Below are positions 1-6,864 of a stretch of 11,790 nucleotides of DNA, in pieces. Position numbers and translations under genes: made by a program. The stretch is from Pseudomonadota bacterium (GTDB taxonomy: Bacteria > Pseudomonadota > Alphaproteobacteria > Sphingomonadales > Sphingomonadaceae): positions 1 through 11,790 of the forward strand of contig CAUJJQ010000186.1 in the NCBI GenBank assembly GCA_963205285.1. Reading direction: 5' to 3'. The notes beneath the pieces were generated by a model that did no database searches, was not told the origin of the DNA, and was given only the letters and a program-made list of their open reading frames with translations. The first letter of the stretch is position 1, and every line of letters starts with the position of its first letter.

Positions 1-732
1 GCCATTGGCGTTGTCCAGTTGACGACCGACAAGCCGATCATCTTTGAACCCTATAAGGCGAACCGCACGCTGGGCGGTTTCATCCTCATCGACAAGATGA
101 CCAATGCGACGGTGGCGGCGGGGATGCTGCATTTCGCGCTGCGCCGCGCGCAAAATGTCCATTGGCAGGCGATCGACATCGACCGCGATATGCACGCCGC
201 GCAAAAGGGGCAGAAACCGCGCCTCCTGTGGTTCACCGGCCTGTCGGGGGCGGGCAAATCGACCATCGCCAATCTGGTCGAACGCAAGCTCTACGCCGCC
301 GGGCGGCACAGTTTCCTGCTTGATGGCGATAATGTCCGCCACGGGCTTAACAAGGATCTGGGCTTTACAGAGGCGGACCGGATTGAAAATATCCGCCGGG
401 TTGGCGAAGTTGCAAAATTGATGGCCGATGCCGGCCTCATCGTCCTTACTGCCTTTATCTCCCCCTTCAGGGCTGAACGCGACTTGGTGCGGCATATGAT
501 GGGCGAGGGCGAATTTATCGAGATTTTCATCGATACCGCCTTGGCGGATGCCGAAGCGCGCGATGTAAAGGGCCTGTATAAAAAGGCGCGCGCCGGGCAG
601 CTCGCCAATTTTACCGGCATCGACAGCCCCTATGAAGCGCCCGAAAACCCGGAAATCCGGATCGACACCCGCACGATGAGCGCGGATGCGGCGGCAGATT
701 TAATCGTCGAACGGCTGCTCGCCCATGGTTGA
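1..732 (+). CDS. cysNC: Bifunctional sulfate adenylyltransferase subunit 1 / adenylylsulfate kinase (CysN/CysC), 3' part
   Basis: The reading frame is open from base 1, so the gene starts upstream and only the last 243 codons are visible; the in-frame TTG at 19 is not the start. Residues about 1-55 are the end of the CysN GTPase subunit (pattern [19 protein letters not shown]). After a short linker comes a complete APS kinase: Walker A GLSGAGKS (residues 80-87), DGDNVRHGL (108-116), [10 protein letters not shown] (152-161) and GLYKKARAG (191-199), all family signatures. CysN with CysD makes adenylylsulfate (APS) from sulfate and ATP; CysC phosphorylates APS to PAPS, in the cytoplasm. The fusion is common in proteobacteria, and cysD would be expected just upstream, outside the window. 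The stop lies inside the first codons of cysQ, which suggests one mRNA and translational coupling. Confidence 0.96.
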   Translation, partial: AIGVVQLTTDKPIIFEPYKANRTLGGFILIDKMTNATVAAGMLHFALRRAQNVHWQAIDIDRDMHAAQKGQKPRLLWFTGLSGAGKSTIANLVERKLYAAGRHSFLLDGDNVRHGLNKDLGFTEADRIENIRRVGEVAKLMADAGLIVLTAFISPFRAERDLVRHMMGEGEFIEIFIDTALADAEARDVKGLYKKARAGQLANFTGIDSPYEAPENPEIRIDTRTMSADAAADLIVERLLAHG

Positions 733-1459
733 GGATGATGCAACGCTCGCCGCGCGATTGGCGCAGGAAGCCGGGGAAATATTGCTCGACCTGCGCGCCG
801 ATGGCCAATTGACCGGCAAGGCGCTGGGCGATGCGGGGGACAGTGCGGCCAACGCTTATTTGCTCGCCGAACTGGCGGCCCATCGCCCCGATGATGCGGT
901 CTTGTCCGAAGAAGCGGTGGATGATGGCGCGCGCCATGGGGCAAAAAGGCTGTGGATTATCGACCCGCTCGACGGGACGCGCGAATATGCACAAGGGCGC
1001 GATGATTGGGCGGTGCATGTCGCCCTCACCATCGGTGGGCGTGCGCAAATTGGTGCCGTCGCGCTGCCCGCACGCGGGATCACATTGTCGAGCGCGGATG
1101 GACGATTACCAGACACTGCAAACATCCCGCCGCGCATGTTGGTCAGCCGCACTCGCCCGCCCGAAATCGCCCGACGGGTGGCCGATGCGATTGGCGCAGA
1201 GCTGATCCCCATGGGCAGCGCCGGGGCAAAGGCGATGGCGGTGCTGCTGGGGGAGGGGGAGGTTTATCTCCACGCTGGCGGCCAACATATGTGGGACAAT
1301 GCCGCCCCGGTCGCGGTCGCGGCGGCGGCGGGCCTCCATTGCAGCCGGATTGACGGCGCGCCGATGGATTATGCGGCCCGCGACACCCTCATCCCCGACC
1401 TCCTCATCTGCCACCCGGATTGGGCCGCGCGCGTGCTGGCGGCGGTGGCCAACAATTAA
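725..1459 (+). CDS. cysQ: 3'(2'),5'-bisphosphate nucleotidase CysQ
   Basis: A protein of 244 residues, normal for CysQ. It belongs to the Mg-dependent, Li-sensitive inositol monophosphatase-like phosphatases. Visible metal-site motifs are SEE (61-63), DPLDGT (80-85) and WDNAAP (190-195), with [15 protein letters not shown] before the last. In this family the enzyme turns PAP, the by-product of PAPS use, into AMP, and can also act on PAPS. The ATG at 725 overlaps the end of cysNC by 8 bases in another frame, so the ribosome finishing cysC can restart here; no independent promoter space exists. Pairing a PAPS producer with a PAP/PAPS remover in one operon fits control of sulfate-activation intermediates. 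The 5' end is well fixed by the overlap; the product call is firm at family level and likely at gene level. Confidence 0.93.
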   Translation: MVEDDATLAARLAQEAGEILLDLRADGQLTGKALGDAGDSAANAYLLAELAAHRPDDAVLSEEAVDDGARHGAKRLWIIDPLDGTREYAQGRDDWAVHVALTIGGRAQIGAVALPARGITLSSADGRLPDTANIPPRMLVSRTRPPEIARRVADAIGAELIPMGSAGAKAMAVLLGEGEVYLHAGGQHMWDNAAPVAVAAAAGLHCSRIDGAPMDYAARDTLIPDLLICHPDWAARVLAAVANN

Positions 1460-1464
1460 CTCCT

Positions 1465-1477
1465 CCCCGTTACGGGG
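1465..1477 (+). terminator. Short GC hairpin just after cysQ
   Basis: CCCCG-TTA-CGGGG forms a perfect 5-bp stem with a 3-base loop, starting 6 bases after the cysQ stop. There is no T-run behind it, so it may slow exonucleases or be a repeat remnant rather than a classical intrinsic terminator. Confidence 0.35.
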
Positions 1478-1527
1478 GCGAAGCAATCCAGATTTTGGCC
1501 AAATGCTTTGCTGCATTCAACTGCTTT

Positions 1528-1543
1528 GCTCGGCACGAACCGA
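1528..1543. repeat. Degenerate copy of a dispersed REP-like 16-mer
   Basis: GCTCGGCACGAACCGA differs at two positions from GCTCGACACGAACGGA found exactly at 5866-5881 and 10015-10030. It is probably a decayed copy of the same intergenic repeat family. Confidence 0.4.
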
Positions 1544-1848
1544 TTGAGTGCGCGCTCGGCCCAGTTCGCTGCCCAGTTTCATCACCCTCGCTAAGGGGTG
1601 TTGGGTTTGACTGTCCCCGTCGGTCCAAGTCCAGTACGGGGGGATTGGACGACCATTTACCGATCCAATCGCAGCAGCCCCACCCCGAATCCCTCCATAC
1701 CGGTGAGATCATACCTTCATCCTCTCTGCGCCTCCGCGCCTGCGCGTGAAATTGTCATTATGCGCGAGCATGGGTGATGGGGCTGTGTTTTTGCGGAGGT
1801 GGCGAAGCGCTTTCTTTTCAAACTAGGACTTTTCTGAACCGTAATAAT

Positions 1849-1866
1849 TACGTAGGCCCCTACCTA
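1849..1866. promoter_or_regulatory. Imperfect palindrome over the hydrolase start, candidate operator
   Basis: TACGTAGGCCCCTACCTA is an 18-base inverted repeat with 7 of 9 pairs matching; its last base is the A of the ATG at 1866. It directly follows the best -10-like sequence (1842-1848). Its size and place fit a dimeric winged-helix repressor such as the MarR protein encoded at the end of this operon, but binding is only inferred. Confidence 0.35.
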
Positions 1867-3071
1867 TGGAAAAATTGAACGATGATATCGCAGCCGCCGA
1901 TTCGCGGGCCGACCAATTTCTTATGAGCCGTAGAACGCTGTTGGCTGCGGCGGCGGCCAGCATCGCAACGCCGGCGCTGGGGGCGAGTCGGCGCGACAAT
2001 GCGCTGGATGAATTTTTGAACGCACAGTTCCGGACGGCGGGGATTGCGGGCATGGCAGTCGGCATCGCCCGACGCGGGCGGGTGGTTTTCCAGCGCGGCT
2101 ATGGCTTTGCCAATCTAACCAGTCGCCGCCGTGTCACGGTGGATACGATGTTTCATCTGGCATCGGTCACTAAAACAGTCACCGCAACTGCTGTGATGAT
2201 GCTGGCCGAAGCGGGGAAGATTGATCTGGACGCACCCGCCAACAATTATCTTGATTTCGACGTCACAAACCCTGCCCACCCTGAAATTGCGATTACCGTG
2301 CGGCATTTGCTGATGCACCTGTCGAGCATTTCTGACCAAATATATTATGATGTTGATTTCCGAGTGACCGGCAGGGATTCGCCCCAGACCGTTGACGCAT
2401 TCCTGCGCAGTTACCTGGTGCCAGGCGGTACATATTATTCGCCATCGGGCTGTTTTTTGGCGTCAGCGCCTGGCGACAGATATGATTATTGCAATGTCGG
2501 GTACGGGCTTTTGGGTTATCTGGCGGGGCGTGTGGCGGGGGAGGATCTGCGTATTTTCACCCAGCGCCGGCTGTTTGCGCCACTCCACATGCGGCATGTC
2601 TCGTGGACCATCGCCGGGGTGCCGGACCGGCTGAATGCCACACCCTATGACATGGTCGATGACCGGCTAGTCCCGGTAGATCCGGTCGGATTTCCCGATT
2701 GGTCCGCGGGCATGCTGCGCGCGTCAATTGCCGATTTCATGCCCTTTGTTGCGGCGTCGGCGAACGGCGGCGCGGCGGGCGGCACACGCATAATTTCGGC
2801 TGCCGGTGCGGCAGAGATGCTGGCGATGCGCGTGCCGGCGGGCCTGCCGGAATGGCTGACGGGGCAGGGGCTTGGCTGGATGGAATCGCACACCGCTTTG
2901 ACCCCACGGATCAACCATTGGGGCGGGGACCCGGGGGTGTTCACCGCTGTATATGTGGATCCTGCATCGGCAACCGGTGTCGCGATTTTCACCAACAGTT
3001 CAGCCACGAGCGCCAGCAGAACCGCCACCAAGGCGATCGCCGACCATATTTTCACCACGGCGCACCCGTGA
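1866..3071 (+). CDS. Serine hydrolase, beta-lactamase / penicillin-binding-protein fold, Tat-exported
   Basis: A protein of 401 residues in the class-C-like serine hydrolase family (esterases, D-aminopeptidases, transpeptidase-like enzymes). The catalytic set is complete: S100-x-x-K103 (SVTK), Y208-x-N210 (YCN) and H351-x-G353 (HWG, the KTG-box equivalent). A signal with SRRTLLAAAAA at 21-31 and a site near ALGA at 37-40 looks like a twin-arginine signal, so the enzyme probably folds in the cytoplasm and acts in the periplasm. The start is uncertain: ATG 1866 gives a 20-residue lead before the twin arginine, while ATG 1924 gives MSRRTLL directly; neither has a good ribosome site. The stop overlaps the GTG start of the MarR gene by four bases. 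The substrate cannot be read from sequence; a true beta-lactamase is possible but not favoured, because the HxG box is more typical of esterase-like members. Confidence 0.9.
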   Translation: MEKLNDDIAAADSRADQFLMSRRTLLAAAAASIATPALGASRRDNALDEFLNAQFRTAGIAGMAVGIARRGRVVFQRGYGFANLTSRRRVTVDTMFHLASVTKTVTATAVMMLAEAGKIDLDAPANNYLDFDVTNPAHPEIAITVRHLLMHLSSISDQIYYDVDFRVTGRDSPQTVDAFLRSYLVPGGTYYSPSGCFLASAPGDRYDYCNVGYGLLGYLAGRVAGEDLRIFTQRRLFAPLHMRHVSWTIAGVPDRLNATPYDMVDDRLVPVDPVGFPDWSAGMLRASIADFMPFVAASANGGAAGGTRIISAAGAAEMLAMRVPAGLPEWLTGQGLGWMESHTALTPRINHWGGDPGVFTAVYVDPASATGVAIFTNSSATSASRTATKAIADHIFTTAHP

Positions 3072-3580
3072 CAGGACCGTCAGCTGATTATAGTCGCAAT
3101 GCAGGCGGTGCCGCCATTGGTGCCCGCCTTCGCCGATTGTCCGAGCGGCTTGATGGGGAAACGACGCGGATCTACGCGGCGCAGCACATAGAATTTGAAC
3201 AGCGCTGGTTTGGCATTTTGAATCAAGTTGTTCTGAACGGCCCGATGACGGTTGGCGAGATTGCGGCCGCGCTGCGTGTTACGCACGTGTCGGTCAGTCA
3301 GGCGCGGCGGGCGCTTGAAAATGCGGGGTTGGTCCACGCACTTAGCGACGCGGGGGATGCGCGACGGCGGCGGTTGGTCCTGACCGACGCGGGGCGCATA
3401 TTTGTCGCCAAGCTTGCCCCGCTCTGGCAAGCACTGAGCGACAGTGCCGCCGAATTAAATGCGGAGGCTGGTGACCTGGTAAGCCTGCTCGATCGGCTCG
3501 AAAACGCGCTCGACGCCCGGTCATTTTTCGACCGTGTCGGCGCGCGTATCGACCTGCGTGGGCAGGAAAATTCCGCCTGA
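3068..3580 (+). CDS. MarR-family transcriptional regulator
   Basis: I place the start at GTG 3068, giving 170 residues; the same frame runs far upstream, but that part is the shadow of the hydrolase gene. The start shares GTGA with the hydrolase stop, a classical coupling arrangement. The winged helix spans about 47-110: a first helix around FGILNQVVLNG, GEIAAALRVTHVSVSQARRA as helix-turn-helix (63-82), and a basic wing DARRRRLVLTDAG (97-109). Helices on both sides would form the dimer. MarR proteins bind short palindromes, often in their own operon, and release on ligand binding. Being second in the operon behind an exported hydrolase suggests it controls that gene, perhaps through the palindrome at 1849-1866. 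Family call is firm; ligand and target are unknown. Confidence 0.85.
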   Translation: MTGPSADYSRNAGGAAIGARLRRLSERLDGETTRIYAAQHIEFEQRWFGILNQVVLNGPMTVGEIAAALRVTHVSVSQARRALENAGLVHALSDAGDARRRRLVLTDAGRIFVAKLAPLWQALSDSAAELNAEAGDLVSLLDRLENALDARSFFDRVGARIDLRGQENSA

Positions 3581-3662
3581 AGTGCAAGATTTCATGGCGC
3601 GGAAGTTGCGGGAAACAGGGATAGTTAGCGCCTGTGCCGATTCAATCTAATCGAAGCAGCCG

Positions 3663-4319
3663 CTAAGCAGCGTTTTCAGTCGATGCAACGTCCGCCACCT
3701 TATCCTCCAGCCCGAACATATGCGCGGGGCCGAGCGCCATATTGGCGCGGATCCGCCGCAAAATCCGCCGCAGCGCCAGCAATGCAACAACCGATGCCAC
3801 CAGCATCACCGCCGCAATCACCACTGCCACCAGCGGATAGGACAGCGCTAGCGCGGCAAGACCAAATGTCGCCACATCCTCCCCCGCGCTGACCACCGCG
3901 TTGGAAAATGGTTCGGGGCTGGCGTTGACCACTGCGCGCGTGCTCGCCTTTACTCCGTGGGAGAGGAGCGCGCCGCCCCCGCCGAGCAAAAAGGTGACGA
4001 CCTGCATCGCCGGGTCGGACGGATCGACGATGGCAAGCGCGAGCAGCGCACCGCCGATCGGCCGGATAAAGCTGTGCAATCCGTCCCACATGCTGTCGAG
4101 CCAGGCGATTTTGTCGGCAAAAAATTCGGCCACAAATCCGGTGGCGGCAACGCCGAGCACCCATGGATTGGCCAAAATGTCGAGCGAATGGAGTTGCGCG
4201 GGCAGTGCAATCAGCTGAAAATGCATGGCGAGCCCCGCCGCCAACAGGCTGAAATAGAGCCGCCAGCCCGACAACAGGCTGAAACTTGCGGCAAGTGCGA
4301 TAATCTCAACTGCTGACAT
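3663..4319 (-). CDS. DUF4126 family inner-membrane protein
   Basis: A protein of 218 residues from ATG at 4319 (complement). This start has GGAGG-type ribosome bases 8-12 upstream, so the longer frame reaching 4391 is not used. It is mostly hydrophobic, with likely membrane segments near 8-30, 52-68, 88-118 and 145-185 and a basic tail after them (LRRILRRIR, 183-191). The block SGWRLYFSLLAAGLA, the phrase LANPWVLGVAATGFVAEFFADKI, the segment DSMWDGLHSFIRPIGGALLA and GGGGALLSHGVKASTR match the DUF4126 pattern as I know it. The family's function is not established. It diverges from the Nudix gene across 90 bases and has its stop facing the MarR gene. Confidence 0.82.
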   Translation of the reverse strand: MSAVEIIALAASFSLLSGWRLYFSLLAAGLAMHFQLIALPAQLHSLDILANPWVLGVAATGFVAEFFADKIAWLDSMWDGLHSFIRPIGGALLALAIVDPSDPAMQVVTFLLGGGGALLSHGVKASTRAVVNASPEPFSNAVVSAGEDVATFGLAALALSYPLVAVVIAAVMLVASVVALLALRRILRRIRANMALGPAHMFGLEDKVADVASTENAA

Positions 4320-4374
4320 GCGCGTCCCCCTCCACCCCAGCAAAGCCGCATTAAAAAAGCTGGCGCATCTGCTT

Positions 4375-4406
4375 GCCCCAGCCGCAGCCAATCGGCAAGG
4401 TGGGGC
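4375..4406 (+). promoter_or_regulatory. Possible hairpin hiding the Nudix ribosome site
   Basis: GCCCCA (4375-4380) can pair with TGGGGC (4401-4406), which contains the Shine-Dalgarno bases. An alternative pairing, CTTGCC (4372-4377) with GGCAAG (4394-4399), would leave part of it free. Whether the mRNA includes this stretch is unknown. Confidence 0.25.
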
Positions 4407-4408
4407 TT

Positions 4409-5281
4409 ATGAACAGCAATGACAATAGCCGCACTCCCAAGGCGACGGAGATTATTCCCGATCATATCGTTGATCCCGATTTCGACCCGACGTGGAGCGA
4501 TGATGACGATGAACGTGGACTCGCGCCCGCCATGCCCGCCGCGACGATCATCATCCTGCGCGACGGGACGCGGCAGGCGCCGCCCGACATACTCATGGTG
4601 CGCCGCGCCGCGCATATGCGCTTTGCCGCAGGGGCAGCAGTCTTTCCGGGCGGGCGGGTCGATGCCGATGACCATATATTGGCGGAAAAATGGGGAGCGC
4701 AATTGCCCAGTGCCGATGGCGCGGCGCGGGTCGCGGCGGTGCGCGAAACGCTGGAGGAAACGGGCCTCGCCATCGGCATAAGCGGTCTGCGGGGCGACAT
4801 AGCGGTGTTGGGGGAAATGCGCGCGGCACTGCTCGCCGAAGCGCCGTTTTCAGAGTTGCTGGGTGCGCATGGCCTGTCGCTCGATCTGGCGGCGCTCACC
4901 CCCTTTGCGCGCTGGCGGCCCAATTTTCGTACCGAGCGGGTGTTTGATACGCGATTCTACATCGCCCGCGCACCGGATGGTGACCATGCGCTCCATGTCG
5001 TCGAAAGCGAAAATACCGACCTGTTTTGGCTGGGTGCGGCTGCCGTGCTCGACGCGCATAATGCAGGCGACCTCCACATGATATTTCCGACTCGTTGTAA
5101 CATTGAACGGCTGGCGGAATATGCCGATTATGCGGCGGCCATCGAATCAGCCGCACAATTTCCGCCGCGCCGCATCACTCCCTTTGTCGAAACGCGCGAC
5201 GGGCAGAGCTATTTGTCGATTCGGGATGATTGTGGCTATCCCAATACATCGGTTTTAGTTGATCGGACGATGCGCGGTTAA
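4409..5281 (+). CDS. Nudix hydrolase, NUDT19/NUDT7-like
   Basis: A protein of 290 residues from ATG 4409, chosen for the AAGGTGGGG ribosome site a few bases upstream; the upstream in-frame TTG at 4373 lacks one. A very acidic N-terminus (DPDFDPTWSDDDDER, about 22-36) precedes the Nudix fold. The Nudix box is split: GGRVD (81-85) and RETLEETGL (112-120) are separated by about 16 more residues than in the standard box, as in NUDT19-like enzymes. The REtLEETG glutamates that bind Mg are intact. The family cleaves nucleoside diphosphates linked to another moiety; NUDT7/NUDT19 relatives act on CoA and acyl-CoA, so that is a plausible but unproven substrate here. The C-terminal half (FARWRPNFRTERVFDTRFYIAR) also fits this subgroup. 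Confidence 0.88.
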   Translation: MNSNDNSRTPKATEIIPDHIVDPDFDPTWSDDDDERGLAPAMPAATIIILRDGTRQAPPDILMVRRAAHMRFAAGAAVFPGGRVDADDHILAEKWGAQLPSADGAARVAAVRETLEETGLAIGISGLRGDIAVLGEMRAALLAEAPFSELLGAHGLSLDLAALTPFARWRPNFRTERVFDTRFYIARAPDGDHALHVVESENTDLFWLGAAAVLDAHNAGDLHMIFPTRCNIERLAEYADYAAAIESAAQFPPRRITPFVETRDGQSYLSIRDDCGYPNTSVLVDRTMRG

Positions 5282-5351
5282 TCTTTTGCTAAGCTGATTT
5301 TATTATGGGCAATGCTGCACTTGGCTCGGCAAGGCGTGGGAAATGGCGACG

Positions 5352-5378
5352 ATTGTGACCGTGATGCCACAATTTTTT
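5352..5378 (+). terminator. Candidate intrinsic terminator of the Nudix gene
   Basis: ATTGTG (5352-5357) pairs with CACAAT (5368-5373) around a 10-base loop and is followed at once by five T residues. The stem is short and AT-rich, about 70 bases after the Nudix stop. Confidence 0.35.
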
Positions 5379-5381
5379 GGT

Positions 5382-5409
5382 CAAAACCCCTTGCGCCCTA
5401 AGGGCTTTG
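5382..5409 (+). promoter_or_regulatory. Hairpin upstream of the small exported protein gene
   Basis: CAAA-CCCTT pairs with AAGGG-TTTG: 9 pairs broken by a small AC/C internal loop, with a 7-base loop GCGCCCT. It lies just behind the T-run of the candidate terminator and about 100 bases before the gene. It could be a second terminator stem or part of a structured leader. Confidence 0.35.
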
Positions 5410-5512
5410 TGCATAAAAGCGACGGCGCAGGCAGAGGGGTACGATGTCCCTTTTCGGCGATGTCGGCCTGTTTGAATACAATGTTGCAAGACACTTGCCA
5501 GTGGAGAAGAAT

Positions 5513-5758
5513 ATGAAGTTCCTCAAGAAAGCGGTTGTTGCTGCTGCCGCACTTTCGATGGCGATTGCTCCGGTCGCTGCTTCGGCCGCTCCGGCCCAGT
5601 TTGACGGCCTGCGCGCTGATACGGCGGTTTCGGGTCTTGCCATTGGTGAAGATGGTGGCTCGGCGACTTGGCTGTTCGCGCTGCTCGGCGGTCTGGCTCT
5701 GATCGCCGGTATCGTGGTTGCGGCCGGCGGTTCGTCGAACGCTCCGACCAGCCCGTAA
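5513..5758 (+). CDS. Small exported protein with one C-terminal membrane segment, unknown function
   Basis: An 81-residue protein. I chose ATG 5513 because GGAG lies 6 bases upstream and the product then opens with a typical signal peptide (MKFLKKAVVAAAALSMAIAP, probable cleavage after ASA near 23-25). An in-frame ATG at 5444, also with a fair ribosome site (AGAGGGG), would add 23 residues and bury the signal, so I disfavour it. After a short polar stretch rich in D and G comes a strong hydrophobic segment, WLFALLGGLALIAGIVVAAG (about 55-74), and a short SSNAPTSP tail. The mature part would be about 56 residues, anchored in the inner membrane with its tail probably cytoplasmic. Alanine codons lean to GCT/GCC rather than the GCG of neighbours, and a strong terminator follows; both suggest high expression from its own transcript. 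I recognise no functional family. Confidence 0.75.
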   Translation: MKFLKKAVVAAAALSMAIAPVAASAAPAQFDGLRADTAVSGLAIGEDGGSATWLFALLGGLALIAGIVVAAGGSSNAPTSP

Positions 5759-5788
5759 GTCACCCGACTTACACGGCATAAAGTTTCA

Positions 5789-5821
5789 GAAGGGCTCGTC
5801 GCGACTCGCGACGGGCCCTTC
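5789..5821 (+). terminator. Strong hairpin terminator after the small exported protein gene
   Basis: GAAGGGCTCGTCGC (5789-5802) pairs with GCGACGGGCCCTTC (5808-5821): 14 pairs with a single G-U and a 5-base loop. It lies 30 bases after the stop. The T-run is poor on the plus strand (CGGCATGTCT). On the minus strand the hairpin is followed by TCTGAAACTTTATG, so it may also serve the convergent Nit gene. Confidence 0.8.
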
Positions 5822-5865
5822 GGCATGTCTGCTGTGGTGGTGGTGGTTGCTTGTGTTTCGACTTC

Positions 5866-5913
5866 GCTCGACACGAACGGATGTTGAGGAACGCCCCATC
5901 CCGTTCGTATCGA
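5866..5913. repeat. REP-like inverted repeat in the convergent gap
   Basis: CTCGACACGAACGG (5867-5880) and CCGTTCGTATCGA (5901-5913) are inverted with one mismatch around a 20-base loop, then a further TGTCGAG follows. Its left arm, GCTCGACACGAACGGA at 5866-5881, recurs exactly at 10015-10030 in the next convergent gap. This looks like the REP/BIME type of dispersed repeat. Confidence 0.6.
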
Positions 5914-5956
5914 CCGTGTCGAGATAGGAACGGCGTTTGCTTATCGGGCGACGCAA

Positions 5957-6772
5957 TCAGGGCAGGGCAAAGGGGCGACGGTGCTGCAATTGCGGGATTT
6001 GCGCGCGCGCACTGGCAACCAACGATAAATCCGTATCGACAATCGCGACGCCATTTTCCTCGCCGCTGTCGTGCATCACCCGGCCCCATGGGTCGATCAC
6101 CAGCGAATGGCCCCAGGTGGTGCGACCATCAGCATGTTCGCCATTTTGCGCAGGCGCGATTATCCATGCGCCGGTCTCAATGGCGCGCGCGCGCAACAAT
6201 ATCTCCCAATGCGCTTCGCCGGTCGGGCGGGTGAAAGCCGCAGGAACGGCGATAAGCTCTGCCCCGGCATGTGCATAGGCGTGGAATAATTCACCAAAGC
6301 GCAGATCATAACAGATGCTCATGCCCAATTTGCCAACCGGTGTGTCAACCATGACAGCGCGGTCGCCCGCTGCATAAGCGTTTGATTCACGCCAGCTTTC
6401 GCCGCTCGCCAGATCGACATCGAACAAATGGATTTTGTCATAAATGGCGGCGCATTCGCCGCTATCATCCAGAACGAAGCTGCGGTTGCGCCATTTGCCG
6501 TCCGCCCCCGCATGGGGGATGGAACCTGCATGAATCCACAGATGATTTTTGCGCGCTGCTGTGACTGCCGCCGCATAATAAGGACTGTCCGCAAAATCAC
6601 CGACATGGGCTGTCGCACGCGCCCGGTCACGGTCGAGCAGCCCCGCCATTTCAGGGGCAAAGAGCATTTGTGCGCCGCCATCTGCTGCCGTGCGCGCCGC
6701 GTGGGCCAGCGCATCGCCATTTTCAGTAGGCGAAATCCCGCTGGTCATCTGCAAGAGCGCGATACGTGCCAT
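5957..6772 (-). CDS. Carbon-nitrogen hydrolase of the Nit / omega-amidase group
   Basis: A protein of 271 residues from ATG at 6772 (complement), chosen because MARIALLQMTSG is the usual family N-terminus and GAGAGGGC lies just upstream; the frame reaching 6826 adds an unlikely lead. The nitrilase triad is present: E41 (FAPEM), K113 (YDKIHLFDVD) and C154 (MSICYDLRF), with E129 in RESNAYAAGD as the second structural glutamate. The stretch PAAFTRPTGEAHWEILLRARAIE (178-200) is typical of Nit1/Nit2-like amidases. Likely role: cytoplasmic hydrolysis of deaminated glutathione or of alpha-keto acid amides. Substrate choice within the group is an inference. It is divergent from the M16 gene (92-base gap) and convergent with the small exported protein gene. 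Confidence 0.9.
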   Translation of the reverse strand: MARIALLQMTSGISPTENGDALAHAARTAADGGAQMLFAPEMAGLLDRDRARATAHVGDFADSPYYAAAVTAARKNHLWIHAGSIPHAGADGKWRNRSFVLDDSGECAAIYDKIHLFDVDLASGESWRESNAYAAGDRAVMVDTPVGKLGMSICYDLRFGELFHAYAHAGAELIAVPAAFTRPTGEAHWEILLRARAIETGAWIIAPAQNGEHADGRTTWGHSLVIDPWGRVMHDSGEENGVAIVDTDLSLVASARAQIPQLQHRRPFALP

Positions 6773-6801
6773 AAATTGCCCTCTCACCCCAGAATCCGGC
6801 T

Positions 6802-6831
6802 TTGCGTGACGCGGTAAAGGCGGCATAGATA
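6802..6831 (+). promoter_or_regulatory. Weak promoter candidate for the M16 gene
   Basis: TTGCGT (6802-6807) and TAGATA (6826-6831) are 18 bases apart, about 33 bases before the ATG at 6865. Each matches the sigma-70 consensus at only about half its positions, so this is a suggestion only. Confidence 0.2.
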
Positions 6832-6864
6832 TGCGCGTTCAGCCCAGCGAAAGCCGCCCCTCCT

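Larger units (their letters stand above)
1460..1865. other. 406-base gene-poor stretch with decayed inverted repeats
   Basis: No convincing gene. Open frames here have composition-driven sequences, no ribosome site and no recognisable domain. Contents by eye: the hairpin at 1465-1477; a degenerate copy (1528-1543, 14 of 16 bases) of the GCTCGACACGAACGGA repeat also found at 5866 and 10015; a 7-bp inverted repeat GATTGGA (1643-1649) / TCCAATC (1664-1670); CCCCGT (1615-1620) / ACGGGG (1636-1641); and a CTGCGCCTCCGCGCCTGCGC-like low-complexity run near 1725-1745. The right end must carry the promoter of the serine hydrolase gene: the AT-rich TAATAAT at 1842-1848 is the best -10 candidate, but I see no good -35. 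Confidence 0.5.

Noticed and set aside
1420..1749. A 109-codon plus-strand frame between cysQ and the hydrolase
   Set aside because: It begins inside cysQ, crosses several inverted repeats and shows no domain, signal or coding bias.
2699..3067. A longer N-terminus for the MarR protein
   Set aside because: This part is another frame of the hydrolase gene with low-complexity arginine/glycine sequence; the GTG at 3068 gives a normal MarR length and a coupled start.
3581..3662. Search for a terminator between the convergent MarR and DUF4126 genes
   Set aside because: Only a weak ACAGG/CCTGT pairing was found; not enough to call.
4320..4391. A 24-residue N-terminal extension of the DUF4126 protein
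   Set aside because: The GGAGG site sits just before the inner ATG at 4319, and the extension has no conserved character and uses much of the divergent promoter gap.
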